From positions 3,906,001 to 3,970,000 of the forward strand of contig NZ_JAGIOP010000002.1 of the NCBI RefSeq assembly GCF_017876775.1: DNA of 64,000 bases, in the 5' to 3' direction. The translations under genes were made by a program, and so were the position numbers. Source of the DNA: Mycolicibacterium lutetiense (GTDB lineage: Bacteria > Actinomycetota > Actinomycetes > Mycobacteriales > Mycobacteriaceae). Shown piece by piece: positions 9,215 through 18,922 of the stretch (positions are counted from its first letter, which is position 1; the number at the start of each line of letters is the position of its first letter). The notes under the pieces are model-generated. The model did no database searches. It saw nothing but the letters and a program-made list of their open reading frames with translations, and was not told the DNA's origin.

Positions 9215-9889
9215 CTAGCGCGCTCGGCGCGCCAGCCGCTCGCTGTCGCTGATCAGCACGCTCTTACCCTCCAGCCGGATCCAGCCGCGGTGGGCGAAAT
9301 CGGCCAGTGCCTTGTTGACGGTTTCGCGGGAGGCGCCGACGAGCTGGGCGATCTCTTCCTGCGTCAGGTCGTGCGTGACGCGCAGCGCCCCGCCCTCCTG
9401 GGTGCCGAACCGCTGTGCCAGCTGCAGCAGCTGCTTGGCCACCCGGCCGGGAACGTCGGTGAAGATCAGGTCGGCCAGGTTGTTGTTGGTGCGGCGCAGA
9501 CGACGCGCGAGCACCCGCAGCAACTGCTCGGCGATCTCAGGACGGTCGGCGATCCACGCGCGCAACGCATCGCGGTCCATCGACACCGCACGCACCTCGG
9601 TGATGGTGGTGGCGCTCGAGGTGCGGGGCCCCGGGTCGAAGATCGACAGCTCACCGAACATGTCCGACGGACCCATGATGGTCAGCAGGTTCTCGCGGCC
9701 GTCCGGTGAACGGCGGCCGATCTTCACCTTGCCGGAAATGATGATGTACAGGCGGTCGCCGGGCTCGCCTTCGGCGAAGACGGTGTGCCCGCGCGGGAAG
9801 TCGACGGGCTGCAACTGCTTCGTCAGCGCCGAAACAGCGGTCGGCTCGACGCCCTGGAAGATTCCGGCCCTGGCCAGGATCTCGTCCAC
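9215..9889 (-). CDS. crp: cAMP receptor protein CRP
   Basis: The 224-residue length is exactly that of M. tuberculosis Rv3676. The N-terminal cyclic-nucleotide domain contains the phosphate-binding cassette [18 protein letters not shown] (78-95), with E80, R89 and S91. The central dimerisation helix is near 112-138. The C-terminal winged HTH has [20 protein letters not shown] (176-195). CRP controls genes for starvation, resuscitation and redox response through TGTGA-N6-TCACA sites. A near-match to that site occurs at 19193. Upstream, ACTGAG/CTCAGT (9923-9942) forms a short inverted repeat of unknown meaning. The GTG start follows AAGGGG. Confidence 0.96.
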   Translation of the reverse strand: MDEILARAGIFQGVEPTAVSALTKQLQPVDFPRGHTVFAEGEPGDRLYIIISGKVKIGRRSPDGRENLLTIMGPSDMFGELSIFDPGPRTSSATTITEVRAVSMDRDALRAWIADRPEIAEQLLRVLARRLRRTNNNLADLIFTDVPGRVAKQLLQLAQRFGTQEGGALRVTHDLTQEEIAQLVGASRETVNKALADFAHRGWIRLEGKSVLISDSERLARRAR

Positions 9890-9974
9890 GTTGCCCCTTA
9901 AGCTATTGGGTGTAGTCCTCTTACTGAGAATTCCTGCTCAGTCTAGAGGTACGCGGTTTCGCGACTAGCCCACG

Positions 9975-10202
9975 CTACACACGATTGACGTGTCGAGACG
10001 CCGGAAACCCGGTATTCATGGCCTGCGGTTCGTAGTACCGCGTCGGCAAACCTTCACTCTCGACGTCGAGGAGTACCGGCTTGACCCGCGGCACGGCCGG
10101 CGCCGGGCCGGGCTTTCGGTCCAACCCTGCTTCGAGTCGCTCGAGCCCGAAGGCCGCCAACATGAGCAACCCGGGGATGAGCGCGACCAGCAACCACGAC
10201 AC
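9975..10202 (-). CDS. Small membrane-anchored protein (Rv3675-like)
   Basis: A 75-residue protein with one N-terminal hydrophobic helix (about 2-20), a Pro-rich middle and a polar tail ending in SRHVNRV. Its position between crp and nth matches Rv3675 in M. tuberculosis, which is longer. Function unknown. The GTG start at 10202 is divergent from nth across 96 bp. Only the hydrophobic helix and the conserved location support it. Confidence 0.65.
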   Translation of the reverse strand: MSWLLVALIPGLLMLAAFGLERLEAGLDRKPGPAPAVPRVKPVLLDVESEGLPTRYYEPQAMNTGFPASRHVNRV

Positions 10203-10298
10203 AAGGCAGTAGTTAACACGGCGTAGGTCTCAGCGGGGTCACGAATCATCACCGGTCCGCACCACGGAACGTCCGACGAGGTCAGTACGCTGACTGAT

Positions 10299-11072
10299 GT
10301 GACTGAGGCTGCCGCCCCAACAGGGAAAACGCGCCGGTCCAAGAAGTGGGACACCGAAACCCACCTGGGCCTGGTCCGTCGGGCTCGACGGATGAATCGT
10401 GAACTGGCGCGGGCATTTCCGCACGTCTACTGCGAGCTGGATTTCACCAATCCGCTGGAACTGGCTGTGGCGACCATCTTGTCGGCGCAGAGCACCGACA
10501 AGCGGGTGAACCTGACCACCCCGGCGTTGTTCCTCAAATACCGCACGGCCCTGGACTACGCGCAGGCCGACCGCGCCGAGATGGAGGAGCTGATCCGGCC
10601 GACCGGGTTCTACCGGAACAAGGCCAACTCGCTGATCCGGCTTGGGCAGGAGTTGGTGGCGCGGTTCGACGGGCAGGTGCCGGACAACATCGAAGATCTG
10701 GTGACGCTGCCCGGTGTGGGGCGCAAGACCGCCAACGTCATCCTCGGTAACGCCTTCGACGTTCCCGGGATCACCGTCGACACCCACTTCGGGCGGCTGG
10801 TGCGGCGCTGGCGCTGGACGGCCGAGGAAGATCCCGTGAAGGTCGAGTTCGCGATCGGTGAACTCATCGAACGCAAGGAATGGACCCTGCTCAGCCACCG
10901 GGTGATCTTCCACGGGCGCCGGGTGTGCCACGCCCGTAAGCCGGCGTGCGGCGTGTGTGTGCTGGCCAAGGACTGCCCGTCGTTCGGGCTGGGGCCCACC
11001 GATCCGCCCACCGCTGCTGCGCTGGTCAGAGGTCCCGAGACCGAGCATCTGCTGGAGCTGGCCGGGCTGTGA
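10299..11072 (+). CDS. nth: Endonuclease III, base-excision DNA glycosylase/AP lyase
   Basis: A 257-residue Nth enzyme. The helix-hairpin-helix [13 protein letters not shown] carries the catalytic lysine K143, and VDTHFGR supplies D161. The C-terminal [4Fe-4S] loop has C210, C217, C220 and C226 in the C-X6-C-X2-C-X5-C pattern. It removes oxidised pyrimidines and nicks abasic sites. The N-terminus is extended by about 25 mostly basic residues compared with the E. coli enzyme. The GTG start at 10299 is followed by MTEAAAP. It heads a run of four closely spaced plus-strand genes. Confidence 0.95.
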   Translation: MTEAAAPTGKTRRSKKWDTETHLGLVRRARRMNRELARAFPHVYCELDFTNPLELAVATILSAQSTDKRVNLTTPALFLKYRTALDYAQADRAEMEELIRPTGFYRNKANSLIRLGQELVARFDGQVPDNIEDLVTLPGVGRKTANVILGNAFDVPGITVDTHFGRLVRRWRWTAEEDPVKVEFAIGELIERKEWTLLSHRVIFHGRRVCHARKPACGVCVLAKDCPSFGLGPTDPPTAAALVRGPETEHLLELAGL

Positions 11073-11079
11073 ACACACG

Positions 11080-11727
11080 ATGAGTAGATCGGCCCGCTGG
11101 ACCGTGGTGGTGCTGGTGATCCTGGTCGCGCTCGGCACCGCGTTCTGGATGGAGTTGCGCGACGAGCCGGCGCAGCAGGCCGGGGCGGGGCAGTCCACCT
11201 CCCGTGATCACCGTGACGCCGACACCTCCGAGGCCCTCGCCGGTCCCCGGGCGCGCGCGGATCTGCCGCCGTGCCCCGGCCCTGGGAAAGGGGAGGGCAC
11301 CGAAGCGCTGCGCGGCATCACGCTGGAGTGCGCCGGTGACGGGAAGTCCGTGGATGTGGCCCGCGCGCTGGCCGGCCGGACCGTGGTGCTCAATCTCTGG
11401 GCGTACTGGTGCGGCCCATGCGCCGACGAGCTGCCGGCGATGGCCGAATACCAGCGCCGCGTCGGCGACGACGTGCTGGTCGTGACCGTGCACCAGGACG
11501 AGAACGAGACGGCGGCGCTGGTGCGCCTGGCCGAACTCGGAGTGCGTCTGCCGACCCTGCAGGACGGCAGGCGATTGGTGGCTGCCGCGCTCAAGGTGCC
11601 CAACGTCATGCCTGCGACGGTGGTGTTGCGCGCGGACGGTAGCGTGGCCGGGACCCTACCCAGATCGTTCGTCAGCGCCGACGAGATCGCGGCGGCGGTT
11701 GACGAGTTGATCCGCTCTAGCCGATAG
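11080..11727 (+). CDS. Membrane-anchored thioredoxin-like protein (Rv3673c-like)
   Basis: A 215-residue protein with a single N-terminal signal-anchor (about 5-23), a charged linker and a TlpA/ResA-type thioredoxin domain. Its redox motif is WAYWCGPCADELPA near 103-116, and a cis-proline context (NVMPATVV) follows. It probably acts outside the membrane as a thiol-disulfide reductase, for example in cytochrome maturation or disulfide repair. The ATG at 11080 lies 8 bp after nth; the frame upstream is open only as shadow. MarP and the Nudix gene follow. Confidence 0.88.
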   Translation: MSRSARWTVVVLVILVALGTAFWMELRDEPAQQAGAGQSTSRDHRDADTSEALAGPRARADLPPCPGPGKGEGTEALRGITLECAGDGKSVDVARALAGRTVVLNLWAYWCGPCADELPAMAEYQRRVGDDVLVVTVHQDENETAALVRLAELGVRLPTLQDGRRLVAAALKVPNVMPATVVLRADGSVAGTLPRSFVSADEIAAAVDELIRSSR

Positions 11728-11738
11728 GAGCACCCGGG

Positions 11739-12512
11739 GTGAGTTCGACGCACGACGGGCTGTTCCCGGATGCCGCCCCGGCCTGGCTCAAACCGCTGGT
11801 GGACAACCTCGACCGCGTGCCCGATGCCTACCGTCGACGGGTGCCCCCTGACGTGCTGGCGGGCATCGCCGAAGCCAACAATCAAGCCGCCCGGGCCGGC
11901 GCGCTACGCGACGCCGCAGTTCTGGTGTTGTTCTCCGGTCCGGCGGGCCCGTCTCAGGGCACGCCTCCACTCCTTCCCGAGGATGCCGACCTGCTGGTGA
12001 CGGTCCGCGCCTCGACCCTGCGCCATCACGCCGGCCAGGCCGCGTTCCCTGGCGGGGCGGCCGATCCCGGCGATCAGGGCCCGGTGGGCACGGCCTTCCG
12101 CGAGGCCTGGGAAGAGACGGGCATCGACACCAGTCGGCTCTACCCGTTGGCGACGCTGGAGAAGATGTTCATCCCGCCGTCCGGGTTCCACGTGGTCCCG
12201 GTGCTGGCCTACTCGCCCGACCCGGGGCAGGTCGCCGTGATCAACGAATCCGAGACCGCCGTCGTCGCGCGGGTTCCGGTGCGCGCCTTCATCAACCCGG
12301 AGAACCGGCTCATGGTGTACCGGGACGTCAACGCCGGCCGGTTCGCCGGGCCGGCCTTCCTCCTCAACCAGATGCTGGTGTGGGGTTTCACCGGCCAGGT
12401 CATCTCGGCGATCCTCGACGTCGCGGGTTGGGCCAAACCCTGGAACACCGACGACGTCCGCGGACTCGACGATGCAATGGCCCTTGTCGGGCATGACAAC
12501 GGTTACGGTTAA
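11739..12512 (+). CDS. Nudix hydrolase, probable CoA pyrophosphatase (Rv3672c-like)
   Basis: A 257-residue protein whose Nudix box reads GGAADPGDQG, then REAWEETGI (about residues 108-131), matching the G-X5-E-X7-REUXEEXGU pattern, with the first glutamate replaced by Asp. A following PPSGF fits the CoA-pyrophosphatase subgroup, which cleaves CoA to 4'-phosphopantetheine and 3',5'-ADP. The N-terminal roughly 75 residues are an extension of the core domain. The GTG start at 11739 is 11 bp after the thioredoxin gene and follows AGGAG. Substrate assignment is inferred. Confidence 0.85.
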   Translation: MSSTHDGLFPDAAPAWLKPLVDNLDRVPDAYRRRVPPDVLAGIAEANNQAARAGALRDAAVLVLFSGPAGPSQGTPPLLPEDADLLVTVRASTLRHHAGQAAFPGGAADPGDQGPVGTAFREAWEETGIDTSRLYPLATLEKMFIPPSGFHVVPVLAYSPDPGQVAVINESETAVVARVPVRAFINPENRLMVYRDVNAGRFAGPAFLLNQMLVWGFTGQVISAILDVAGWAKPWNTDDVRGLDDAMALVGHDNGYG

Positions 12513-12535
12513 GCCCAATGTTGAAGTGGATATAG

Positions 12536-13726
12536 ATGACATCTTCGGTCTGGCTCGATTTCGCCATCCTCGGCATCGGGTTCGTCGCAGCGATCTCCGG
12601 CTGGCGTTCCGGCGCGCTCGGCTCCCTGCTGTCCTTCATCGGCGTGGTGCTCGGTGCGGTGGCAGGCGTGCTGCTGGCGCCGCACGTGATTCCGCACATC
12701 TCCGGTGACCGCACCAAGCTGTTCGCCACGCTGTTCCTGATCCTTGCGCTCGTGGTGATCGGTGAGATCGCCGGTGTGGTGCTCGGCCGCGCCGTGCGCG
12801 GCACCATCCGGAACCCCGTGTTCCGGGTGTTGGACTCGGCCGTCGGGGTGAGCCTGATGCTGGTCGCCGTCCTCGTCGCGTCCTGGTTGCTGGGTAGCCT
12901 GCTGACTTCCTCGGACCAGCCGAATCTAGCTGCGGCGGTGAAGAATTCGCGGGTACTCACCGAGGTTGACAAGGTGGCGCCGGATTGGCTTCGCTCGGTG
13001 CCGAACCGGTTGTCGGCGCTGTTGGACACGTCCGGGCTGCCCGATGTGCTCGAACCGTTCGGCCGAACCCCCATCGTCAACGTCGACGCCCCGGACGCCG
13101 CACTGGCCAACGACCCGGTGGTGGCGATGACCCGGCCCGCCGTGGTGAAGATCCGCGGCGTCGCGCCGAGCTGCCAGAAGGTGCTTGAGGGCAGCGGATT
13201 CGTGGTCGCCCCCAACCGGGTGATGTCCAATGCCCACGTGGTGGCCGGCGCCGACAGCGTGACGATCGAGGCCGACGGCAAGACCTACGACGCCGGCGTG
13301 GTGTCGTATGACCCCAACGCCGACATCTCCATCCTCGACGTCCCGAATCTGCCGATCACCCCGCTGCAGTTCGCCGACCAGCCGGCCCCGAAGGGCACCG
13401 ACGCTGTGGTGATGGGTTACCCGGGTGGCGGCGATTTCCTGGCCACCCCGGCCCGCGTGCGCGAGATCATCGAACTCAACGGGCCCGACATCTACCGCAC
13501 CACCACCGTCACCCGCGAGGTCTACACGGTCAGGGGCACGGTGCGGCAAGGCAATTCAGGCGGGCCGATGATCAATCGGTCAGGCAAGGTGCTGGGCGTG
13601 GTGTTCGGTGCGGCAGTCGACGACGTCGACACCGGGTTCGTGCTGACCGCCAAGGAAGTCGAGCATCAGCTGGCCAAGATCGGCAACACCGCGCGCGTCG
13701 CGACCGGCACCTGCATCAACTCCTGA
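12536..13726 (+). CDS. marP: Membrane serine protease MarP (acid resistance)
   Basis: A 396-residue protein with four N-terminal membrane helices (about 8-22, 30-48, 62-84, 102-122; CvpA-like) and a periplasmic chymotrypsin-like domain. The catalytic triad is complete: H234 in SNAHVVAG, D263 in NADISILD and S341 in RQGNSGGP. C213 and C393 are placed like the regulatory disulfide described for the M. tuberculosis enzyme. MarP maintains intrabacterial pH and activates the peptidoglycan hydrolase RipA. It ends immediately next to the convergent ephE stop, with no intergenic bases. Confidence 0.94.
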   Translation: MTSSVWLDFAILGIGFVAAISGWRSGALGSLLSFIGVVLGAVAGVLLAPHVIPHISGDRTKLFATLFLILALVVIGEIAGVVLGRAVRGTIRNPVFRVLDSAVGVSLMLVAVLVASWLLGSLLTSSDQPNLAAAVKNSRVLTEVDKVAPDWLRSVPNRLSALLDTSGLPDVLEPFGRTPIVNVDAPDAALANDPVVAMTRPAVVKIRGVAPSCQKVLEGSGFVVAPNRVMSNAHVVAGADSVTIEADGKTYDAGVVSYDPNADISILDVPNLPITPLQFADQPAPKGTDAVVMGYPGGGDFLATPARVREIIELNGPDIYRTTTVTREVYTVRGTVRQGNSGGPMINRSGKVLGVVFGAAVDDVDTGFVLTAKEVEHQLAKIGNTARVATGTCINS

Positions 13727-14674
13727 TCAGTTGGCGTGCAGCTGGGCCAGGAACCGGCTCAGCTGCTCGTTGACTGCCTCCGGTTGTTCTTCATGGCCGA
13801 AATGTCCGGCACCCGTGATCGATACGTACCGTCCATGTGGCGCATAGTGCTGGGTCCGGTGCACCGGGTCGGCCAGCACGTACGGGTCGGCGTCACCGCG
13901 CATGTGCAGCACTGGCACGCCGATCGGATGTTTCATCGAGCGCATGAATCGCCGACCCTCAGCGCGCAGTTGACTGCGCACCGCCCACCGCTGGTACTCC
14001 AGTGCACAGTGCGCGGCCCCGGGGATCTGGATGGCCTGACGCAGATGGCCCATGGTGAGGGCGAAGTCCTGGCTGGTCTGCCAGGCGGCCCCGGCCCGGC
14101 CGCGGACCAGACGCTCCAACTCCGCGCCGCCGTGACGGGCCAGCGTGTGCTCGGGCCAGACCGGTAGCTGATATCTCAACATCGACGGCAGCAGCGCGCG
14201 GCCCTGGTCGCGGCGCGTCAGAGTGGATGCCCTCAGCGCCCGCGGGTGCGGTGAGCTGACGAGTGCGATCGCGTCGACCACACGCGGATGCAGCGCCGCG
14301 GTCGCCCAGCACACCAGACCACCGTCAGCGTGCCCGACCAGCGTCGCGGTCTTGTGCCCCAGCGCGCGCACCAAGCCGGCGGTGTCCCCGGCCAGGGTCC
14401 AGCCGTCGTAACCGCGAGGCGGTTTGTCACTGTCGCCGTAGCCGCGCAGGTCGACCGCCACCACACGGGCGTCGGTCAGTCCGGTGAGTTGGTGACGCCA
14501 CGACCACCAGAACGAGCCGAACCCGTGCAGGAGGATGACCAGCGGTCGGTCCGTGTCGCTGTTGTCACTCGGGCTCTCGCCCTCGACCAGATGAAACCGA
14601 ATACCGTTGGCATGCACCTGCAGATGTCGCCACGGCCCCTCGATCCTGGCGATCGACGGGGCGGGTGGAGGCAT
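13727..14674 (-). CDS. ephE: Alpha/beta hydrolase, putative epoxide hydrolase EphE
   Basis: A 315-residue alpha/beta hydrolase with the oxyanion-hole segment LLHGFGSFWWSW (H50), the nucleophile elbow GHADGG (Asp117, the epoxide-hydrolase/dehalogenase type rather than Ser) and the catalytic His in GAGHFGHEEQPE near the C-terminus. The family opens epoxides to diols through an ester intermediate. The ATG at 14674 shares a base with the TAA of the upstream holin-superfamily gene, so the two are coupled. The open frame extends far upstream to 15349, but that is shadow of the other gene. The substrate is unknown. Confidence 0.87.
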   Translation of the reverse strand: MPPPAPSIARIEGPWRHLQVHANGIRFHLVEGESPSDNSDTDRPLVILLHGFGSFWWSWRHQLTGLTDARVVAVDLRGYGDSDKPPRGYDGWTLAGDTAGLVRALGHKTATLVGHADGGLVCWATAALHPRVVDAIALVSSPHPRALRASTLTRRDQGRALLPSMLRYQLPVWPEHTLARHGGAELERLVRGRAGAAWQTSQDFALTMGHLRQAIQIPGAAHCALEYQRWAVRSQLRAEGRRFMRSMKHPIGVPVLHMRGDADPYVLADPVHRTQHYAPHGRYVSITGAGHFGHEEQPEAVNEQLSRFLAQLHAN

Positions 14675-15204
14675 TACCAGCCTGACGGGTCGGTGGCCGG
14701 CTTGGCCGGGACGGCCGATGCCGACCCGATGGCCGCGGTGCCCTTGTCGTGGCCCGGTGTCAGGGCGACGCGGGTCTCCTTGACCGACTCGATGGTCTGC
14801 TGCGGACCCTTGATCCGTCGCACCTTCAGGAAGCCGAACAATGCCAGCGCACCGGTGGTCAGCACCATCAGGCCGAACACGATGAGGAAGGCCACCCAGC
14901 GCCACAGCCAGGTGTCGAGCAGCTCGGCCATGAAGAAGAAGAAAAAGAACGTCGAGTAGAACAGGACCACCAGCGCGGCGATGAAGAACACGCTGCCGGT
15001 CAGGCCCTTCTTCACGTCTCGGGTGATCTCGGCCTTGGCCAGCTCCACTTCGGCGCGCAGCAGGGTGGAGACCTGCGCGGTGGCGTCCTTGACCAGGTCG
15101 CCGATCGACGGGTCCGGTTTGGGGGCATGCGGGTCGACGAGCGGAATCGAGGTCACCGTCGTCGGAACGCCGTCCCTGCGGTCGCCTGTGCTCATGGCGT
15201 TCAT
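14674..15204 (-). CDS. Phage-holin-superfamily (Act_Hol_E-like) membrane protein (Rv3669-like)
   Basis: About 176 residues. It has an acidic N-terminal helix (SIGDLVKDATAQVSTLLRAE), which is typical of the actinobacterial holin-superfamily III proteins, then two membrane hairpins. The first (about 72-93) contains a striking run of phenylalanines and the second spans about 97-120. The C-terminal tail is cytoplasmic. Such proteins are small chromosomal membrane proteins of unknown role; nothing phage-like surrounds it. ATG codons at 15204 and 15195 are both possible and neither has a clear ribosome-binding site. Coupled to ephE. Confidence 0.8.
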   Translation of the reverse strand: MNAMSTGDRRDGVPTTVTSIPLVDPHAPKPDPSIGDLVKDATAQVSTLLRAEVELAKAEITRDVKKGLTGSVFFIAALVVLFYSTFFFFFFMAELLDTWLWRWVAFLIVFGLMVLTTGALALFGFLKVRRIKGPQQTIESVKETRVALTPGHDKGTAAIGSASAVPAKPATDPSGW

Positions 15205-15309
15205 GTTGCCATGCGGCGAAGCCGTTAACGATCCCGGCCGACATCCTGCACTCAGTAGACTGAGCCCATTCTTGAGTTGCGCGGGTCGGGCGCGTCGATC
15301 GGAGGACAC

Positions 15310-16005
15310 TTGACGAGCAGACACCGCTGGCAGTCGCTGATTGGTGCACCGGTCGTCGCCGCTGTTGCGATGTTGACTCCGGCCCTTGCGCATGCCGCTC
15401 CGCCGGTGGTGCTGGGTGGCGGTTCGGGGATCGTGGTCAACGGCGACGCATTCTGCACGCTCACCACGATCGGGCACGACAGCGCCGGCCGGCTCATCGG
15501 CTTCACCTCGGCGCACTGCGGCGGGCCGGGCGCCACCGTGTCGGCTGAGGGTGCCGACAGCGCCGGAGTGGTCGGCACGATGGTGGCCGGTAATGACGGG
15601 CTCGACTACGCGGTCATCCAGTTCGATCCGGCCAAGGTGACGCCGATCAACAACGTCAACGGTTTCCAGATCGACGGGCTCGGACCGGACCCGGCGTTCG
15701 GTGAGATCGCCTGCAAGCTGGGCCGAACGACGGGCTACTCCTGCGGCGTCACCTGGGGGCCGGGTAAGGACCCGGGCACCATCGTCAACCAGGTGTGCGG
15801 CCAGCCCGGCGACTCGGGCGCGCCGGTCACGGTCAACAATCGGCTGGTCGGCATGATCCACGGCGCCTACAGCGAGGAATTGCCGACCTGCGTAGTGAAG
15901 TTCGTGCCCCTGCACACGCCGGCGGTGACGATGTCGTTCAACACGCAGCTGGCGGACATCACCGCCAAGAACCGACCGGGAACGGGTTTCGTCCCGGTCG
16001 GTTAG
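15310..16005 (+). CDS. Secreted S1-type serine protease (Rv3668c-like)
   Basis: A 231-residue exported protease. The signal peptide ends in ALAHA-A near residue 29. The trypsin-like triad is H69 in FTSAHCGG, D99 in NDGLDYAV and S169 in GQPGDSGAP, with several cysteines placed for disulfides. I chose TTG at 15310 because GGAGG lies 4 nt upstream and the length then matches the M. tuberculosis protein. A GTG-type reading from 15277 would put extra polar residues before the signal. It resembles streptogrisin-like proteases of actinobacteria. Its target is unknown. Confidence 0.85.
   Translation: MTSRHRWQSLIGAPVVAAVAMLTPALAHAAPPVVLGGGSGIVVNGDAFCTLTTIGHDSAGRLIGFTSAHCGGPGATVSAEGADSAGVVGTMVAGNDGLDYAVIQFDPAKVTPINNVNGFQIDGLGPDPAFGEIACKLGRTTGYSCGVTWGPGKDPGTIVNQVCGQPGDSGAPVTVNNRLVGMIHGAYSEELPTCVVKFVPLHTPAVTMSFNTQLADITAKNRPGTGFVPVG
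15972..16001. terminator. Hairpin at the end of the secreted protease gene
   Basis: A perfect 10-bp inverted repeat (CCGACCGGGA / TCCCGGTCGG) with a 10-nt loop sits in the last codons of the protease gene, just before the convergent acs stop. No U-tract follows on either strand. It may end transcription for the convergent pair, or only reflect coding sequence. Confidence 0.4.
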
Positions 16006-16018
16006 GCGGGCCTGGAAC

Positions 16019-17980
16019 CTACTTGCTGGCGCGGATCGCTTCGAAGACGCTGGGGTCGACCAGGGTTGAGGTGTCGCCGAGTTCGCGGCCCTCGGCCACG
16101 TCGCGCAACAACCGGCGCATGATCTTGCCGCTGCGGGTTTTGGGTAGCTCGGGCACAACGTGGATCTCCCGCGGCTTGGCGATCGGGGAGATCTCGGTGG
16201 ACACCTGCGCGCGCAGTTCGTCGATCATGGTGTCGTTTCCGCCGTGGGCGGAGGCCTTGAGGATGACGAACGCGCAGATCGCCTGGCCCGTGGTGTCATC
16301 GGACGCGCCGACCACGGCGGCCTCGGCGACCCCGGAATGTCCGACCAGAGCCGATTCCACCTCGGCGGTGGAGATCCGGTGTCCGGAGATGTTCATGACG
16401 TCGTCGATGCGGCCCAAAACCCAGATGTTGCCGTCGCTGTCGTAGCGGGCACCGTCACCGGCGAAGTACCAGCCCTGCTCGGCGAAACGCGACCAGTAGG
16501 TCTCCTTGAATCGCTTGGGGTCGCCCCAGATGCCGCGCAGCATCGCCGGCCACGGCTGGTCCAGGACCAGGTAACCGGTGACGTGCTCGGCTTCATCAGC
16601 CCCGGGGACCAGTTCGTTGCCGTCGTCGTCGACGATCTTGGCGCTGATGCCGGGCAGTGGGGTCATCGCCGAGCCGGGCTTGGCCGCGGTGACACCGGGC
16701 AGCGGGGAGATCATGATCGCCCCGGTCTCGGTCTGCCACCAGGTGTCCACGACCGGGGTTTTGCCCGCGCCGATGACTTCCCGGTACCAGCGCCAGGCCT
16801 CGGGGTTGATCGGCTCACCGACTGAACCCAGTAGCCGCAAGCTGGACAGATTATGGTCGGCCGGTATCTGACGTCCCAGCTTCATAAAGGTGCGGATCAG
16901 CGTGGGCGCGGTGTAATAGATTGTGACACCGTACTTTTCGATGATCTCGAAGTGGCGGTGCTCGGTCGGTGAGGTCGGGGTGCCCTCGTAGACCACCTGA
17001 GTGGCGCCGTTGGCCAGCGGCCCGTAGACGATGTAGGTGTGCCCGGTCACCCAGCCGATGTCGGCGGTGCACCAGTACACATCGGTGTCGGGTTTGAGGT
17101 CGAACACGTTGTAATGGGTGTACGCCGACTGGGTCAGATAGCCGCCCGAGGTGTGCACGATGCCCTTGGGTTTGCCCGTGGTCCCCGAGGTGTACAGCAA
17201 GAACAGCGGCTGCTCGGAGTCGAAGGCTTCGGGCGTGTGCTCGGGCGAGGCTTGCTCGACGGTGTCGTGCCACCACAGATCGCGGCCCTCGGTCCAGTTC
17301 ACGTCGATCCCGGTGCGGCGCACCACCAGGACGTGCTCGACGCTGGGCTGATCTGAAACCGCCTCATCGACCGCATCTTTGAGCGAGGCGGCCTTACCGC
17401 GCCGGTACTGGCCATCGGTGGTGATGACGAGCTTGGCTTGCGCGTCCTCGATGCGCGCCTTGAGTGCGGCCGCGGAGAATCCGGCGAACACCACCGAATG
17501 CATGGCGCCCAGGCGCGCACAAGCCAGCATCGCCACGATCGCCTCGGGCACCATCGGCATGTAGATGGCGACCCGGTCACCGGCGACCAACCCCAACCCG
17601 GCCAGGGTGTTGGCGGCCTTGCAGACTTCGTCTTGGAGTTGGGCGTAGGTGATGTCGCGGGCATCCCCGACCGGTTCACCTTCCCAGTGGATTGCGACGC
17701 GATCCCCGTTGCCGGCCTCGACGTGACGGTCCACGCAGTTGTAGGCCACATTGAGCTTGCCGCCGACAAACCACTTCGCGAACGGCGCCTGCGACCAGTC
17801 CAACACCTCGGTGAACGGGGTCTGCCACGACAACCGCTCGGCCTGGGCGGCCCAGAACGCCAACCGGTCCGTCTCGGCCTCGATGTACAACTGTTCCGTC
17901 GCGTTGGCATCGGCCGCGAAACCGGCAGGCGGTGGATAAGCTGACGGAACTTCGGTTGACGTCGTTGGTGCGTGTGACAT
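16019..17980 (-). CDS. acs: Acetyl-CoA synthetase
   Basis: A 653-residue AMP-forming synthetase. It has the N-terminal ACS segment ([17 protein letters not shown]), the P-loop-like [17 protein letters not shown], the acetyl-pocket region [17 protein letters not shown], the hinge [13 protein letters not shown] and the catalytic lysine in [12 protein letters not shown]. It converts acetate, ATP and CoA to acetyl-CoA. In mycobacteria the catalytic lysine is acetylated by a cAMP-dependent acetyltransferase, which links it to the cyclase/CRP theme of this window. I chose ATG at 17980; the open frame continues to 19042 as shadow of the divergent gene. Confidence 0.96.
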   Translation of the reverse strand: MSHAPTTSTEVPSAYPPPAGFAADANATEQLYIEAETDRLAFWAAQAERLSWQTPFTEVLDWSQAPFAKWFVGGKLNVAYNCVDRHVEAGNGDRVAIHWEGEPVGDARDITYAQLQDEVCKAANTLAGLGLVAGDRVAIYMPMVPEAIVAMLACARLGAMHSVVFAGFSAAALKARIEDAQAKLVITTDGQYRRGKAASLKDAVDEAVSDQPSVEHVLVVRRTGIDVNWTEGRDLWWHDTVEQASPEHTPEAFDSEQPLFLLYTSGTTGKPKGIVHTSGGYLTQSAYTHYNVFDLKPDTDVYWCTADIGWVTGHTYIVYGPLANGATQVVYEGTPTSPTEHRHFEIIEKYGVTIYYTAPTLIRTFMKLGRQIPADHNLSSLRLLGSVGEPINPEAWRWYREVIGAGKTPVVDTWWQTETGAIMISPLPGVTAAKPGSAMTPLPGISAKIVDDDGNELVPGADEAEHVTGYLVLDQPWPAMLRGIWGDPKRFKETYWSRFAEQGWYFAGDGARYDSDGNIWVLGRIDDVMNISGHRISTAEVESALVGHSGVAEAAVVGASDDTTGQAICAFVILKASAHGGNDTMIDELRAQVSTEISPIAKPREIHVVPELPKTRSGKIMRRLLRDVAEGRELGDTSTLVDPSVFEAIRASK

Positions 17981-18106
17981 GGATGTGAGCGTAGTCACCA
18001 AACGTTGCACCGGCGTTGGGACGTCACAAGACGGTTGTCGGGCGGCGGTCCTGATGCGCCCAACGGTCGGCGCGACGGAGTTCAGCGGTCCGCTAGCGTT
18101 TCGCGT

Positions 18107-18847
18107 ATGACCGATCCACTCGCACCCCTGGTCGACCTGCCCGGTGTGTCTGCGGCCAGCGACGAGGCGCGTGAGGCCTTGGGCCGGGCGCATCGACACA
18201 AGTTCAACCTGCGCGGCTGGCCGCAGACGGCGGCCGAGGCGGCCCTGCGTGCGGCGCGGGCCTCCGCCGTGCTCGACGGTGGGGCCCTCCAGTTGTCGGC
18301 CGACGGTGAACCCGATGCGGTGACCGCGGGCGCCATCCGCGTCGCCGAGGCATTGGAAGGCGGTGCTACCTCGCTCGTCGGTGTGTGGCAGCGGGCGCCG
18401 ATGCAGGCCCTGGCCCGACTGCACGCATTGGCGGCGGCCGACCTCGCCGACGATGAGCACCTGGGCCGGCCGCGGACCGACCCCGACGTCGGGCGCCGTC
18501 TCGAGCTTCTGACGGAGATCCTGGCCGGCGGCTCCAAAGTCCCCGCTCCCGTGCTGGCCGCGGTGGCCCACGGCGAACTCCTCAGCCTGGCTCCATTCGG
18601 GACCGCCGATGGGGTGGTGGCACGCGCGGTGTCGCGCCTGGTGACCATCGCCAGCGGGCTGGATCCGCACGGGCTGGGGGTTCCCGAGGCGCACTGGATG
18701 CGAAAGTCGGGGGAGTATCGGGCTGCTGCACGGGGATTCGCCTCCGGCACCGCCGACGGGCTGACCGCATGGCTGCTGCTCAGTAGTGAGGCCCTGCAGG
18801 GCGGTGCGCGCGAAGCGCTGCAGATCGCCCAGTCGGCGGCTGGCTGA
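18107..18847 (+). CDS. Fic/Fido-like conserved protein with degenerate motif (Rv3662c-like)
   Basis: A 246-residue protein conserved at this locus in mycobacteria. The N-terminal part ([16 protein letters not shown]) resembles the helix before a Fic core, where filamentation-induced-by-cAMP proteins carry a substrate-flap and SAVIEG-like segment. The region [18 protein letters not shown] occupies the place of the Fic loop HPFxxGNGRxxR: Pro-Phe, a Gly and a final Arg remain, but the catalytic His is Ala and the DGNGR core is lost. I infer a catalytically dead Fido relative. The ATG at 18107 is divergent from acs. The assignment rests on eye alignment only. Confidence 0.7.
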   Translation: MTDPLAPLVDLPGVSAASDEAREALGRAHRHKFNLRGWPQTAAEAALRAARASAVLDGGALQLSADGEPDAVTAGAIRVAEALEGGATSLVGVWQRAPMQALARLHALAAADLADDEHLGRPRTDPDVGRRLELLTEILAGGSKVPAPVLAAVAHGELLSLAPFGTADGVVARAVSRLVTIASGLDPHGLGVPEAHWMRKSGEYRAAARGFASGTADGLTAWLLLSSEALQGGAREALQIAQSAAG

Positions 18848-18870
18848 CCCCGCAGCTCGGGGCACTCCCA

Positions 18871-18922
18871 GCAAACGAAAGCGGGCGACGGTCCGAAACG
18901 ATGTTTCGGCTCGTCGCCCGCT
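18871..18922 (-). terminator. Intrinsic terminator of the Ms1-type RNA
   Basis: Read on the minus strand, an 11-bp outer stem AGCGGGCGACG / CGTCGCCCGCT and an inner CCGAAAC / GTTTCGG stem are followed by the U-rich TTTCGTTTGC. On the plus strand the hairpin is followed by AGCACGG, without a T-run, so the terminator works for minus-strand RNA. Confidence 0.75.

Noticed and set aside
9923..9942. CRP autoregulatory site upstream of crp
   Set aside because: The inverted repeat ACTGAG-N8-CTCAGT does not match TGTGA-N6-TCACA.
14674..15204. Prophage holin
   Set aside because: The holin-superfamily gene is a conserved chromosomal gene coupled to ephE; no lysis or phage genes surround it.
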